Assembly (NCBI RefSeq): GCF_900114315.1
Contig: NZ_FOSQ01000003.1
Location: forward strand, 310,001-374,000
Direction of reading: 5' to 3'
From: Falsiroseomonas stagni DSM 19981
GTDB taxonomy: Bacteria; Pseudomonadota; Alphaproteobacteria; Acetobacterales; Acetobacteraceae
Length of the DNA stretch: 64,000 nt
Under the pieces are notes generated by a model. It ran no database searches, was not told where the DNA came from, and worked only from the letters and a program-made list of their open reading frames with translations. The position numbers and the translations under genes are program-made. Below are positions 44,578 through 53,247 of this stretch, one piece after another. How positions within the stretch are numbered: the stretch's first letter is position 1; each line of letters opens with the position of its first letter.

Positions 44578-44595
44578 CTGTCATGCGACGGTCGC
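44578..44595 (+). promoter_or_regulatory. Candidate Pho box before the phosphonate monoester hydrolase
   Basis: A perfect CTGTCAT half-site (44578-44584), 4 bases, then CGGTCGC (44589-44595; 4 of 7), the 11-bp spacing PhoB uses. It lies 43 bases before the start codon of a phosphorus-ester hydrolase. Confidence 0.5.
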
Positions 44596-44638
44596 CCACC
44601 AGGACTAAGCCGAGGCCGTCAGGACAGGGCGGACCTCC

Positions 44639-46207
44639 ATGCGGCAGCGGCGCAACGTACTTCTCATCGTCGTCGACCAGTGGCGCGCGGATTTCGTGCC
44701 GGCCCTCGGCGCGGATTTCCTGCGCACGCCGAACCTGGACCGCCTGTGCCGCGAAGGGGTGACCTTCCGCAACCATGTCACGACCGCGGTGCCCTGCGGC
44801 CCCGCCCGCGCCAGCCTGCTGACCGGCCTCTATTTGATGAACCATCGCGCCGTGCAGAACACGGTGCCGCTGGATGCGCGCCACACCAACCTCGGCAAGC
44901 AGCTGCGGCTGCTGGGCTATGATCCCGCGCTGATCGGCTACACCACCACCACGCCCGATCCGCGCAGCAGTGGGCCGAAGGATCCGCGCTTCACCACGCT
45001 CGGCGACCTGATGGACGGCTTCCGCAGCGTCGGTGCCTTCGAGCCGAACATGGATGGCTATTTCGGCTGGCTGGCGCATCAGGGCTACACGCTGCCGCCG
45101 AAGCGGGAGGATATCTGGCTGCCGGAAGGCGAGGATGCCGTGCCCGGCGCCACCAACCGCCCCTGCCGCATCCCCGCCGAACTCTCGGACAGCACCTTCT
45201 TCACGGAGAAGGCGCTCACCTACCTCAAGGGCAAGGGCGAAAAGCCCTGGTTCCTGCATCTCGGCTACTACCGCCCGCATCCCCCCTTCATCGCGCCCGC
45301 GCCCTACAACACGATGTACGACCCGGCCGACATGCCCGCGCCGATCCGGCGCGAGCGGTGGGAGGAGGAGGCCGCGCAGCACCCGATGCTGCGCCACTAC
45401 CTCCGCGGCATCCGCCAGGGCAGCTTCTTCCATGGCGCCGGCGGCGTGGCCACGGGCCTCGACGAATTCGCCATCCGCCAGATGCGCGCGACCTATGCCG
45501 GGTTGATGACGGAGATCGACGACTGCCTCGGCCGCGTCTTCTCCTACCTGGAGGAGACGGGGCAGTGGGACGACACCACCATCATCTTCACCTCCGACCA
45601 CGGTGAGCAACTCGGCGACCATTGGCTGCTCGGCAAGGTCGGCTATTTCGACGAAAGCTTCCGCATCCCGCTGGTGGTCAAGGGCGCCGGCGCCGAGCAC
45701 CGCGCCGGTGAGATCGACACCGCCTTCACCGAGAGCGTGGACGTGATGCCGACCATCCTGGAATGGCTGGGGGGCGAGGCGCCGCGCAGCGTCGATGGCC
45801 GTTCGCTGCTGCCCGTCATCGCCGGAGAGAAGCCGGCGGATTGGCGTGACGTGCTGCACTACGAATATGATTTCCGCGACGTCCACTACTCGAAGCCCGA
45901 GGGCGAGCTCGGCCTCTCGATGGATGAGAGCAGCCTCTGCGTCGTGCAGGATGCCGACTACAAGTATGTGCATTTCGCCGCGCTGCCGCCGCTGTTCTTC
46001 GACCTGGCGCGCGATCCGAACCAGTTCGAGAACCTCGCGGAGAATCCCGACTACGCCGCCCTGGTGCGCGACTACGCGCAGAAGGCGCTGTCGCTCCGCC
46101 TGCGCCATGCCGAGCGCACCCTGACCCATTTCCGCGCCACGCCGCAGGGGCTGGAGGAGCGCAAGCCCGACCCCGCGCCCGTAGCCACGCGCGCAGCCGC
46201 CGAATAA
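44639..46207 (+). CDS. Phosphonate monoester hydrolase / sulfatase-family enzyme
   Basis: 522 residues, alkaline-phosphatase superfamily, no signal peptide. NVLLIVVDQWRADFVPALG supplies the metal Asp. Cys53 in VPCGPARASLLTG is the residue modified to formylglycine (C-x-P-x-R). IIFTSDHGEQLGDHWLLGK and the late DVMPTILEWLG motif complete the sulfatase fold. The sequence style matches the rhizobial/Burkholderia phosphonate monoester hydrolase group, which also cuts phosphodiesters and sulfate esters. Neighbours (ABC importer, phosphodiesterase, PhnDEE) favour phosphorus esters. A formylglycine-generating enzyme must be elsewhere. First gene of the island. Confidence 0.88.
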   Translation: MRQRRNVLLIVVDQWRADFVPALGADFLRTPNLDRLCREGVTFRNHVTTAVPCGPARASLLTGLYLMNHRAVQNTVPLDARHTNLGKQLRLLGYDPALIGYTTTTPDPRSSGPKDPRFTTLGDLMDGFRSVGAFEPNMDGYFGWLAHQGYTLPPKREDIWLPEGEDAVPGATNRPCRIPAELSDSTFFTEKALTYLKGKGEKPWFLHLGYYRPHPPFIAPAPYNTMYDPADMPAPIRRERWEEEAAQHPMLRHYLRGIRQGSFFHGAGGVATGLDEFAIRQMRATYAGLMTEIDDCLGRVFSYLEETGQWDDTTIIFTSDHGEQLGDHWLLGKVGYFDESFRIPLVVKGAGAEHRAGEIDTAFTESVDVMPTILEWLGGEAPRSVDGRSLLPVIAGEKPADWRDVLHYEYDFRDVHYSKPEGELGLSMDESSLCVVQDADYKYVHFAALPPLFFDLARDPNQFENLAENPDYAALVRDYAQKALSLRLRHAERTLTHFRATPQGLEERKPDPAPVATRAAAE

Positions 46208-46219
46208 GGAGCCACGCCG

Positions 46220-47839
46220 ATGATCCCGCGCCGCCTGCTGCTCGCCACGCCCGCGCTCCTCCTGCCGCGCTTCGCCATCGCGCAGGCGGACCAGCGCCCT
46301 TCCATCACCATCGCCGTGCAGAAGATCAGCAACACCAACACGCTCGAAGTGCTGCGCGAGCAGTCGAATGTGGGTGAGCGGATCTTCTTCTCCTCGATCT
46401 GGGAGGGACTGATCGGGCGCGACTGGCTGGGCGGTCTCGGCCCGGTGCCGGGGCTGGCCACCGAATGGCGGCGCCTGTCCGACAGCGTGATCGAGCTGAA
46501 GCTCCGCCCCGGCGTCCGCTTCCACAATGGGGAGGAGATGACGGCGGAGGATGTCGTCTTCTCCTTCTCCCGCGAACGCATGTTCGGGGAGACGCTGGCG
46601 ACCGCGCATGGCCGGACGATCCCGATCGGGGAGGGGATGCCCGCCCCGCGCCCGGGCAAGGAATTGCCGCCGGAGGTTCCCGCCGTGGCCCGCCGCGCCT
46701 GGCCGGCGCTGGAACGGGTGGAGGCGGTGGACCGCATGACGGTGCGCTTCCACAACGCGACGCCGGACGTGACGCTGGAAGGGCGCCTGTCCCGCTATGG
46801 CAGCGAGATCGTGAGCCGCCGCGCCTTCGAAGCCGCATCCTCCTGGCTCGACTGGGCGCGCAAGCCCGTCACCACCGGCCCCTATCGCGTGCAGGAATTC
46901 CAGGCCGACCGGTCGCTGCTGCTGGTGGCGCATGATGATTACTGGGGCGGCCGCCCGCCGCTGCGCCAGATCCGCTTCGTCGAGGTCCCCGAGGTTTCAT
47001 CCCGCGTCAACGGCCTGCTGGCCGGCGACTACCACTTCGCCTGCGACATCCCGCCGGACCAGATCCCCGGGATCGAGCGCAACCGCGCCTTCGAGGTGCA
47101 GGGCGGCACCATCCTCAACCATCGCCTGATCTGCTTCGACAAGAGCCACGCCCAGCTGCGCGATGCCCGGGTGCGCCGCGCCATCACCCATTCGATGGAC
47201 CGCAAGGCGATCGTGGAGAGCCTCTGGGCTGGCCGCACCGAGGTGCCGAAGGGCCTGCAATGGCCCTATTACGACCAGATGTTCCATGCGGATTGGGACG
47301 TGCCGGCCTATGACCCCGCGGAAGCGCGGCGCCTGCTGCGGGAGGCCGGCTATCGCGGCGATCCCATCCCCTATCGCCTGCTGAACAACTACTACACCAA
47401 CCAGAACGCGACCGCGCAGGTGCTGGTGGAGATGTGGCGCTCCGTCGGCCTCAACATCCAGATCGAGATGAAGGAGAACTGGGCGCAGATCCTGGAACGC
47501 ACGCCGACGCGCGCGGTGAGGGACTGGTCGAACAGCGCCCCCTTCAACGATCCCGTCTCCTCCCTGGTCGCGCAGCACGGCCCGAACGGCCAGCAGCAGC
47601 AGGTCGGCGAATACAGCAATGACGAGTTGAACCGGCTGTCGGTGGAACTGGAGACGGGCACGGACCGCGCCCGCCGCCGTGCCGCCTTCCGCCGCATGCT
47701 GGAGATCGCGGAGCGCGAGGACCCCGCCTACACCGTCATCCACCAGAACGCGACCTTCACCGCCAAGCGCCGCGATATCCGCTGGAAGGCCAGCCCCGCC
47801 TTCGCCATGGATTTTCGTCAGTCGAATTGGGGTGTTTGA
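46220..47839 (+). CDS. Family-5 ABC solute-binding protein (first of two)
   Basis: 539 residues with signal peptide (RRLLLATPALLLPRFAIA). Dipeptide/oligopeptide-type receptor: LRPGVRFHNGEEMTAEDVVFSFSRER, TTGPYRVQEFQADRSLLLVAHDDYWGG and DARVRRAITHSMDRKAIVESLW are the family marks. The family also binds non-peptide ligands. Preceded by GGAG before the ATG at 46220. Its neighbour downstream is a close paralog, and both start QADQRP..TIAVQKI.NTNTLE. Ligand probably an organophosphorus ester, by context only. Confidence 0.9.
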   Translation: MIPRRLLLATPALLLPRFAIAQADQRPSITIAVQKISNTNTLEVLREQSNVGERIFFSSIWEGLIGRDWLGGLGPVPGLATEWRRLSDSVIELKLRPGVRFHNGEEMTAEDVVFSFSRERMFGETLATAHGRTIPIGEGMPAPRPGKELPPEVPAVARRAWPALERVEAVDRMTVRFHNATPDVTLEGRLSRYGSEIVSRRAFEAASSWLDWARKPVTTGPYRVQEFQADRSLLLVAHDDYWGGRPPLRQIRFVEVPEVSSRVNGLLAGDYHFACDIPPDQIPGIERNRAFEVQGGTILNHRLICFDKSHAQLRDARVRRAITHSMDRKAIVESLWAGRTEVPKGLQWPYYDQMFHADWDVPAYDPAEARRLLREAGYRGDPIPYRLLNNYYTNQNATAQVLVEMWRSVGLNIQIEMKENWAQILERTPTRAVRDWSNSAPFNDPVSSLVAQHGPNGQQQQVGEYSNDELNRLSVELETGTDRARRRAAFRRMLEIAEREDPAYTVIHQNATFTAKRRDIRWKASPAFAMDFRQSNWGV

Positions 47840-47843
47840 GCCG

Positions 47844-49448
47844 ATGATCTCGCGCCGTCTCCTCCTCGCATCACCCGCGCTCCTGGCGGCGCCCGCGCTC
47901 GCGCAGGCCGATCAGCGCCCGGTGATGACGATCGCCGTGCAGAAGATCGCCAACACCAACACGCTGGAGACGCTGCGGGAGCAGTCGAACGTCGGCAGCC
48001 GCACCTGGAATTCCTATGCGGAGACGCTGATCGACCAGTCCTGGACCGGCGACCTTTCCCTGCGTCCGGGCCTGGCGGAATCCTGGCGGCGGATCGATGA
48101 CCGGACGCTGGAACTGACGCTCCGCCAGGGTGTGCTGTTCCATGACGGCCGGACGATGACGGCGGAGGATGTCGCCTTCACCTTCAGCGCGGAGCGCATG
48201 GGCTGGAACCTGACGGTGGAGCAGGCCCGCAACCTGTTCGGCTCCGTCCCGGGCCAGACCCAGGGCCGCACACCGCCGCCGGAGGCGCTGGCCGTGGCGC
48301 GCCGCACCTTCCCCGGCCTGGATCGCATCGAGATCGTCGATGCCCGGACGATCCGTTTCCACAACCGCGTGCCCGACGTGACCCTGGAAGGCCGCATCAG
48401 CCGCAACGTCGCGATGATCCTGTCGCGCGATGCCTTCGAGAAGGCGGGTTCCTGGCTGGACTGGGCGCGCCGGCCCATCGGCACCGGGCCCTTCCGCGTG
48501 GTGGAGTTCCGCCCCGACCATTCGCTGGTGCTCGACGCCTTCGACAACTATTGGGGCGGCCGCCCGCCGGTGCGGCGGCTGCGCTTCCTGGAAGTGCCGG
48601 AGGTGTCGTCGCGAATCAACGCGCTGCTCTCGGGCGAGGTCGATTTCGCCTGCGACATACCGCCGGACCAGATCGCGACGGTGGAACGAAGCCCGCGCCA
48701 CCATGTCGTCGGCGGGCCCATCATGAACCACCGCCTGACGGTGTTCGACAAGAACCACCCGCATCTGCGCGACGCCCGCATCCGCCGCGCCTTCACGCAC
48801 AGCATCGACCGCGATGCCATCACGCAGGCGCTGTGGGGCGGCCGCGCGCCGGTACCGCGCGGGCTGCAATTCGAATTCTACGGCCCGATGTACCACGCCG
48901 ACTGGTCCGCGCCCCGCTTCGATCCCGCGGAGGCCCGCCGCCTGCTGCGGGAGGCCGGCTACCGCGGGGAACCGATCCCCTATCGCCTGCTGAACGGCTA
49001 CTACACCAATCAGGTGCCGACCGCGCAGATCCTGGTGGAAGGCTGGCGCGCCGTTGGCCTCAACGTTGTCATCGAGATGCGGGAGAATTTCCCGCAGGTC
49101 CTTTCGCGCGAAGGACAGCGCGGCGTGCGGGACTGGTCCGGCAGTGCCAGCTTCAACGACCCCGTCTCCTCCATCGTCGCCGCGCATGGGCCGGAAGGCC
49201 AGCAATGGCAGATCAATGAATGGCGGAACGAGGAATTCGGCCGCCTGTCGAACGCGCTTGAAACGGGCACCGATCCTGCCGAGCGTCGTCGCACCTTCCG
49301 CCGGATGCTGGAGATCGCGGAGCGCGAGGACCCCGCCTACACCGTGCTGCATCAATCCGTGAACCTGACGGCGAAGCGACGCGACCTCGGCTGGACGCCC
49401 GGTCAGTCCTTCCAGATGGATTTCCGCAGCCGGAACTTCACGGCGTGA
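47844..49448 (+). CDS. Family-5 ABC solute-binding protein (second of two)
   Basis: 534 residues, paralogous to the gene 4 bases upstream along the whole length (shared ADQRP, LREQSNVG, CDIPPDQI, LREAGYRG and REDPAYTV.HQ). Signal peptide LLLASPALLAAPALA. Differences cluster around residues 40-60 and in loops, suggesting the two receptors widen substrate range for one transporter. Its stop overlaps the first ATPase start (GTGA). Confidence 0.9.
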   Translation: MISRRLLLASPALLAAPALAQADQRPVMTIAVQKIANTNTLETLREQSNVGSRTWNSYAETLIDQSWTGDLSLRPGLAESWRRIDDRTLELTLRQGVLFHDGRTMTAEDVAFTFSAERMGWNLTVEQARNLFGSVPGQTQGRTPPPEALAVARRTFPGLDRIEIVDARTIRFHNRVPDVTLEGRISRNVAMILSRDAFEKAGSWLDWARRPIGTGPFRVVEFRPDHSLVLDAFDNYWGGRPPVRRLRFLEVPEVSSRINALLSGEVDFACDIPPDQIATVERSPRHHVVGGPIMNHRLTVFDKNHPHLRDARIRRAFTHSIDRDAITQALWGGRAPVPRGLQFEFYGPMYHADWSAPRFDPAEARRLLREAGYRGEPIPYRLLNGYYTNQVPTAQILVEGWRAVGLNVVIEMRENFPQVLSREGQRGVRDWSGSASFNDPVSSIVAAHGPEGQQWQINEWRNEEFGRLSNALETGTDPAERRRTFRRMLEIAEREDPAYTVLHQSVNLTAKRRDLGWTPGQSFQMDFRSRNFTA

Positions 49449-50425
49449 GTGCGCTCGTCTCGCTGCGCAACCTGCGCGTCAGCTTCGACGGCCAGGCGGC
49501 CCTGCGGGGCATCGACCTGGATGTCGCAGCGGGCGAGGCGGTGGGTCTTGTGGGCGAATCCGGCTGCGGGAAATCCGTGACCTGGCTGGCTGCGCTCGGC
49601 CTGCTGCCGGGCAAGGCCCGCGTGACGGGCAGTGCCACGCTGCAGGGGCAGGAACTGCTCGGTACCGCCCCCGCCACGCTGGACCGTGTGCGCGGTGGCC
49701 GCATCGCGATGATCTTCCAGGACCCCGCCAGCAGCCTGAACCCGGTGATCCGCATCGGGCGCCAGGTGGAGGAGGCGCTGCGCCTGCATCGTGGGATGCG
49801 CGGCGCGGCGGCGCGGGCGGAGGCGAAGCGGCTGTTCGACCAGGTCGGCATCCCCGATGCCGCGCGGCGGCTGGATGCCTGGCCGCATGAACTCTCCGGC
49901 GGGCAGAACCAGCGCGTGATGATCGCGATCGCGCTTGCCGGGCGCCCCGAATTGCTGGTGGCGGATGAACCGACCACGGCGCTGGACGTCACCATCCAGG
50001 CGCAGATCCTGACGCTGCTGCAGGATCTGCGGCGCGATACCGGCATGGCGCTGGTGCTGATCTCCCACGATCTCGGCGTGGTGGCGGATAGCTGCGACCG
50101 CGTCTGCGTCATGTATGCCGGGCGCATCGTGGAACAGGCGCCGGTGGCGCGGTTGTTCGCGGCGCCGACGCATCCCTATACGCGCGGCCTGCTGGGCGCG
50201 CTGCCACCGCTCGACGGACCCCGGCGTCGCCTGGCGGCGATCGGCGGCAGCGTGCCGGAGCCCTGGGCCATGCCCAGGGGCTGCGCCTTCGCGCCGCGCT
50301 GCGCGGAACGCTCCCCGGCCTGCGACCTCGCCGTGCCGGACGCCGTCCATCTCGCATCCGGCCACCAGGCCGCCTGCATCCGCGCGACCGCCATGGACCT
50401 GCTGAAGGAAACCGTCGCCGCATGA
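49445..50425 (+). CDS. Opp/Dpp-type ABC transporter ATPase (OppD-like)
   Basis: 326 residues. Walker A GESGCGKSVTW, signature LSGGQNQRVMIA, Walker B LLVADEPTTALDV and switch His in LISHDLGVV. The C-terminal CAFAPRCAERSPACD is the oligopeptide/dipeptide-type C-terminal extension with Cys residues. Begins with GTG overlapping the receptor stop, and ends overlapping the second ATPase by 4 bases. Confidence 0.94.
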   Translation: MSALVSLRNLRVSFDGQAALRGIDLDVAAGEAVGLVGESGCGKSVTWLAALGLLPGKARVTGSATLQGQELLGTAPATLDRVRGGRIAMIFQDPASSLNPVIRIGRQVEEALRLHRGMRGAAARAEAKRLFDQVGIPDAARRLDAWPHELSGGQNQRVMIAIALAGRPELLVADEPTTALDVTIQAQILTLLQDLRRDTGMALVLISHDLGVVADSCDRVCVMYAGRIVEQAPVARLFAAPTHPYTRGLLGALPPLDGPRRRLAAIGGSVPEPWAMPRGCAFAPRCAERSPACDLAVPDAVHLASGHQAACIRATAMDLLKETVAA

Positions 50426-51417
50426 CGCCGATGCTGGAGGCCAAGGGCCTGGTGCGCCGCTACGCCATGCGGCGCGGGCTCATGGGACGCAGCGTGGAGG
50501 TCCGCGCCGTCGATGGTGTCTCGCTCTCCGTCGAACGGGGCCGCACGCTCGGCCTCGTCGGTGAATCCGGCTGCGGCAAATCGACGACGGGCCGCCTGGT
50601 GCTGGGGCTGGAGGCGCCGGATGCCGGCAGCGTCGCCTTCCAGGACAAGCCCATGCCGCCGGCGGGCACGCCCGCCTGGCGCGCGCTGCGGTCGCGCATG
50701 CAGATGGTGTTCCAGGACCCGCTGGGCGCGCTGGATCGCCGCCTGCCGATCGGCGCGCAGGTGCAGGAACCCCTCGACATCCATGCGATCGGTGAGGCGA
50801 AGGACCGCCCCGCCCGCGCGATCGAGGCGCTGCGCGCGGTCGGGCTGCGGCCGGACCAGGCCGCGCGCTACCCGCATGAACTCTCCGGCGGCCAGCGCCA
50901 GCGCGCCGTGCTGGCGCGGGCGCTGGCGACGGAACCCGCGCTGCTGGTCTGTGACGAGCCGATCAGCGCGCTCGATGTCTCGATCCAGGCGCAGGTGATG
51001 AACCTGCTGATGGAGCAGCAGGAACGCCTCGGCCTTGGCATCCTGTTCATCAGCCACGATCTGCGCGCGGTGCGGCAGGTGAGCCACCGCGTCGCGGTGA
51101 TGTATCTCGGCACCATCGTGGAGGAGGGGGAGCCCGATGCGGTGCTGCACGACCCCGCCCATCCCTATGCGCAGGCCCTCGTCTCCGCCATCCCGCATCC
51201 CGGCCGCACGGGCAACCGCATCGTGCTGCAGGGGGATCCGCCGAATCCCGCGGACCGCCCGACCGGCTGCGCCTTCCACCCGCGCTGCCCCGTCGCGACC
51301 GCCTTCTGCGCGCGGGAGGCGCCGGTGCTGAAGCCGCGCAACAGCGATGGCCGCCTCGTCGCCTGCCATGTCGCGCAGGGCGATGTCGCGCCTGCCGTCA
51401 CGCAAAGGGCTGCCTGA
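50422..51417 (+). CDS. Opp/Dpp-type ABC transporter ATPase (OppF-like)
   Basis: 331 residues. Walker A GESGCGKSTTGRL, signature LSGGQRQRAVLARAL, Walker B LLVCDEPISALDVS, switch His ISHDLRAV, and a C-terminal TGCAFHPRCPVAT extension. The OppD-OppF pair drives the two permeases that follow. Translationally coupled to both neighbours. Confidence 0.94.
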   Translation: MTPMLEAKGLVRRYAMRRGLMGRSVEVRAVDGVSLSVERGRTLGLVGESGCGKSTTGRLVLGLEAPDAGSVAFQDKPMPPAGTPAWRALRSRMQMVFQDPLGALDRRLPIGAQVQEPLDIHAIGEAKDRPARAIEALRAVGLRPDQAARYPHELSGGQRQRAVLARALATEPALLVCDEPISALDVSIQAQVMNLLMEQQERLGLGILFISHDLRAVRQVSHRVAVMYLGTIVEEGEPDAVLHDPAHPYAQALVSAIPHPGRTGNRIVLQGDPPNPADRPTGCAFHPRCPVATAFCAREAPVLKPRNSDGRLVACHVAQGDVAPAVTQRAA

Positions 51418-51418
51418 G

Positions 51419-52360
51419 ATGATCCGCTTCCTCGGCAGCCGCCTGCTGCGCGCCGCCATCACCATCGTGATGGTCGTGACCTTCGCCTTCGTCGTGCTGC
51501 GCCTGTCCGGCGACCCCGCGCAGATCATCATGGGCGCGGATGCGCCGCCGGAGGCGGTGGATGCCTTCCGCGCGGCCTGGGGCCTCGATCGCCCCGTCTG
51601 GATCCAGTACTTTCATTACTTCGGCGCGATCCTGCAGGGAGACCTTGGGCGATCCATGCGCGACGGGCGCGATGCCATCGTGCTGGTGGCGGAGCGGATT
51701 CCCGCGACGCTGGCGCTGACCCTGCCGGCGCTGGCCATCAAGGTGGGGCTCGGCATTCCCGCGGGGATCACCGCGGCGCTGCATCGCAATTCCTTCATCG
51801 ACCGCGCGGTGATGATGCTGGCGGTGGCCGGCTTCACCGTGCCGTCCTTCGTGCTCGGCCTGCTGCTGGTGCTGGTCTTCGCGGTGCAGCTGGGGTGGTT
51901 GCCGTCGGGCGGGCAGGACAGCTGGCGGCACGCGATCCTGCCCATCATCACGCTCGGCATCGGCGGGGCCGCCGTGCTGGCGCGCTTCACCCGCAGCGCC
52001 ATGCTGGAAGTACTGGGCCAGCCCTATATCCGCACGGCCAGCGCGAAGGGCGTGCCCTGGCGCGCCGTGGTCTGGGGCCATGCGCTGCCCAACGCCGCCA
52101 TCCCCACCGTCACCATCGTGGGCTTCATGGTCGGCAGCCTGATCGCCGGCGCCGTCGTCGTCGAAAGCGTCTTCTCCTGGCCCGGGGTCGGGCGGCTGCT
52201 GGTGGTGGCCGTCGCCAACCGGGACCTCGCGGTGGTGCAGTGCATCCTGCTGCTGGTGGCGATGACCATGGTGACCTCCAACCTCATCGTCGATCTGCTC
52301 TACGGGCTGCTCGATCCGCGGCTGCGCAACCAGCCGAAGCGCGCGGCGGGGATAGCCTGA
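51419..52360 (+). CDS. Opp/Dpp-type ABC permease (DppB-like)
   Basis: 313 residues, six membrane segments. Starts MIRFLGSRLLRAAITIVMVVTF; GLDRPVWIQYFHYFGAILQGDLGRSMRD and the EAA loop IRTASAKGVPWRAVVWGHALPNAAIP are typical DppB features. The ATG at 51419 lies one base after the ATPase stop. One base also separates it from the next permease. Confidence 0.94.
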   Translation: MIRFLGSRLLRAAITIVMVVTFAFVVLRLSGDPAQIIMGADAPPEAVDAFRAAWGLDRPVWIQYFHYFGAILQGDLGRSMRDGRDAIVLVAERIPATLALTLPALAIKVGLGIPAGITAALHRNSFIDRAVMMLAVAGFTVPSFVLGLLLVLVFAVQLGWLPSGGQDSWRHAILPIITLGIGGAAVLARFTRSAMLEVLGQPYIRTASAKGVPWRAVVWGHALPNAAIPTVTIVGFMVGSLIAGAVVVESVFSWPGVGRLLVVAVANRDLAVVQCILLLVAMTMVTSNLIVDLLYGLLDPRLRNQPKRAAGIA

Positions 52361-52361
52361 C

Positions 52362-53237
52362 ATGTCCGACATGACCCTGCCCGCCATCGCGGACGCGCCG
52401 CCGCGCGCGAAGCGCGCCCTGCCGCCGCCGATGGTGCTGTTCGGCCTCGTCTGGCTCACGCTCATGCTGCTGACGGCGGTGCTGGCCGATGTCATCAGCC
52501 CCTATGCCTATACCGCTCTCGACCTCCGCAACCGCCTGGCGCCGCCGGCCTTCATGGGCGGCACCTGGCTGCATCCGCTGGGCACGGATGAGCTGGGCCG
52601 CGATGTGCTGGCCCGCCTGATCTATTCGATCCGCATGAGCCTGCTGATCGCCTTCGGCGCCACGATCATCGGCGCGCTGATCGGCACGACGCTCGGCTTC
52701 CTCGCCGCCCATTTCAGGGGTTTCGTGGAGCAGGTGGTGCTGGCGCTGGTCGATTTCTCGGCCAGCCTGCCCTTCCTGATCCTGGCGCTGGCGGTGCTGG
52801 CCTTCTTCGGCAATTCGATGGTGCTGTTCATCTGCCTGCTCGGCCTGCATGCCTGGGAACGCTACGCCCGCATCGCGCGGGGCCTCGCCATCAGCGCGGG
52901 GTCGCAGGGCTATGCGGCGGCGGTGCGGCAGCTCGGCGCCTCTCCCTGGCGGATCTATGGGCGCCACGTTCTGCCGAACATCGCCTCCACGCTGATCGTG
53001 TCGATGACCTTGGCCTTCCCGGAGATCATCCTGCTGGAAAGCGGCCTGTCCTTCCTCGGCCTCGGCGTGCAGCCGCCTTCGACCTCGCTCGGCTCCATGG
53101 TGGGTTATGGGCGCGAATACCTGACGCGCGCGCCCTGGATCCTGCTCTCTCCCGCCCTCACCATCGTGCTGACCACGCTGTCCGTCTCCCTCATCGGCGA
53201 CTGGCTGCGGGACCGGCTCGACCCCACGCTGCGATAG
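52362..53237 (+). CDS. Opp/Dpp-type ABC permease (DppC-like)
   Basis: 291 residues. PLGTDELGRDVLARLIYSIRMSLLIAFGATIIG is the DppC hallmark; EAA loop YAAAVRQLGASPWRIYGRHVLPNIASTLIV and LLESGLSFLGLGVQPPSTSLGSMVGYGREYL follow. Completes a receptor-ATPase-permease importer whose genes are all coupled. A phosphodiesterase starts 10 bases after its stop. Confidence 0.95.
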   Translation: MSDMTLPAIADAPPRAKRALPPPMVLFGLVWLTLMLLTAVLADVISPYAYTALDLRNRLAPPAFMGGTWLHPLGTDELGRDVLARLIYSIRMSLLIAFGATIIGALIGTTLGFLAAHFRGFVEQVVLALVDFSASLPFLILALAVLAFFGNSMVLFICLLGLHAWERYARIARGLAISAGSQGYAAAVRQLGASPWRIYGRHVLPNIASTLIVSMTLAFPEIILLESGLSFLGLGVQPPSTSLGSMVGYGREYLTRAPWILLSPALTIVLTTLSVSLIGDWLRDRLDPTLR

Positions 53238-53247
53238 GCCCTTCCCC

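Noticed and set aside
46220-53237. Plain peptide importer annotation for the Opp-type transporter
   Set aside because: Possible by family alone, but the flanking phosphorus-ester hydrolases and Pho-like sites make an organophosphorus role more likely; kept as the main alternative.
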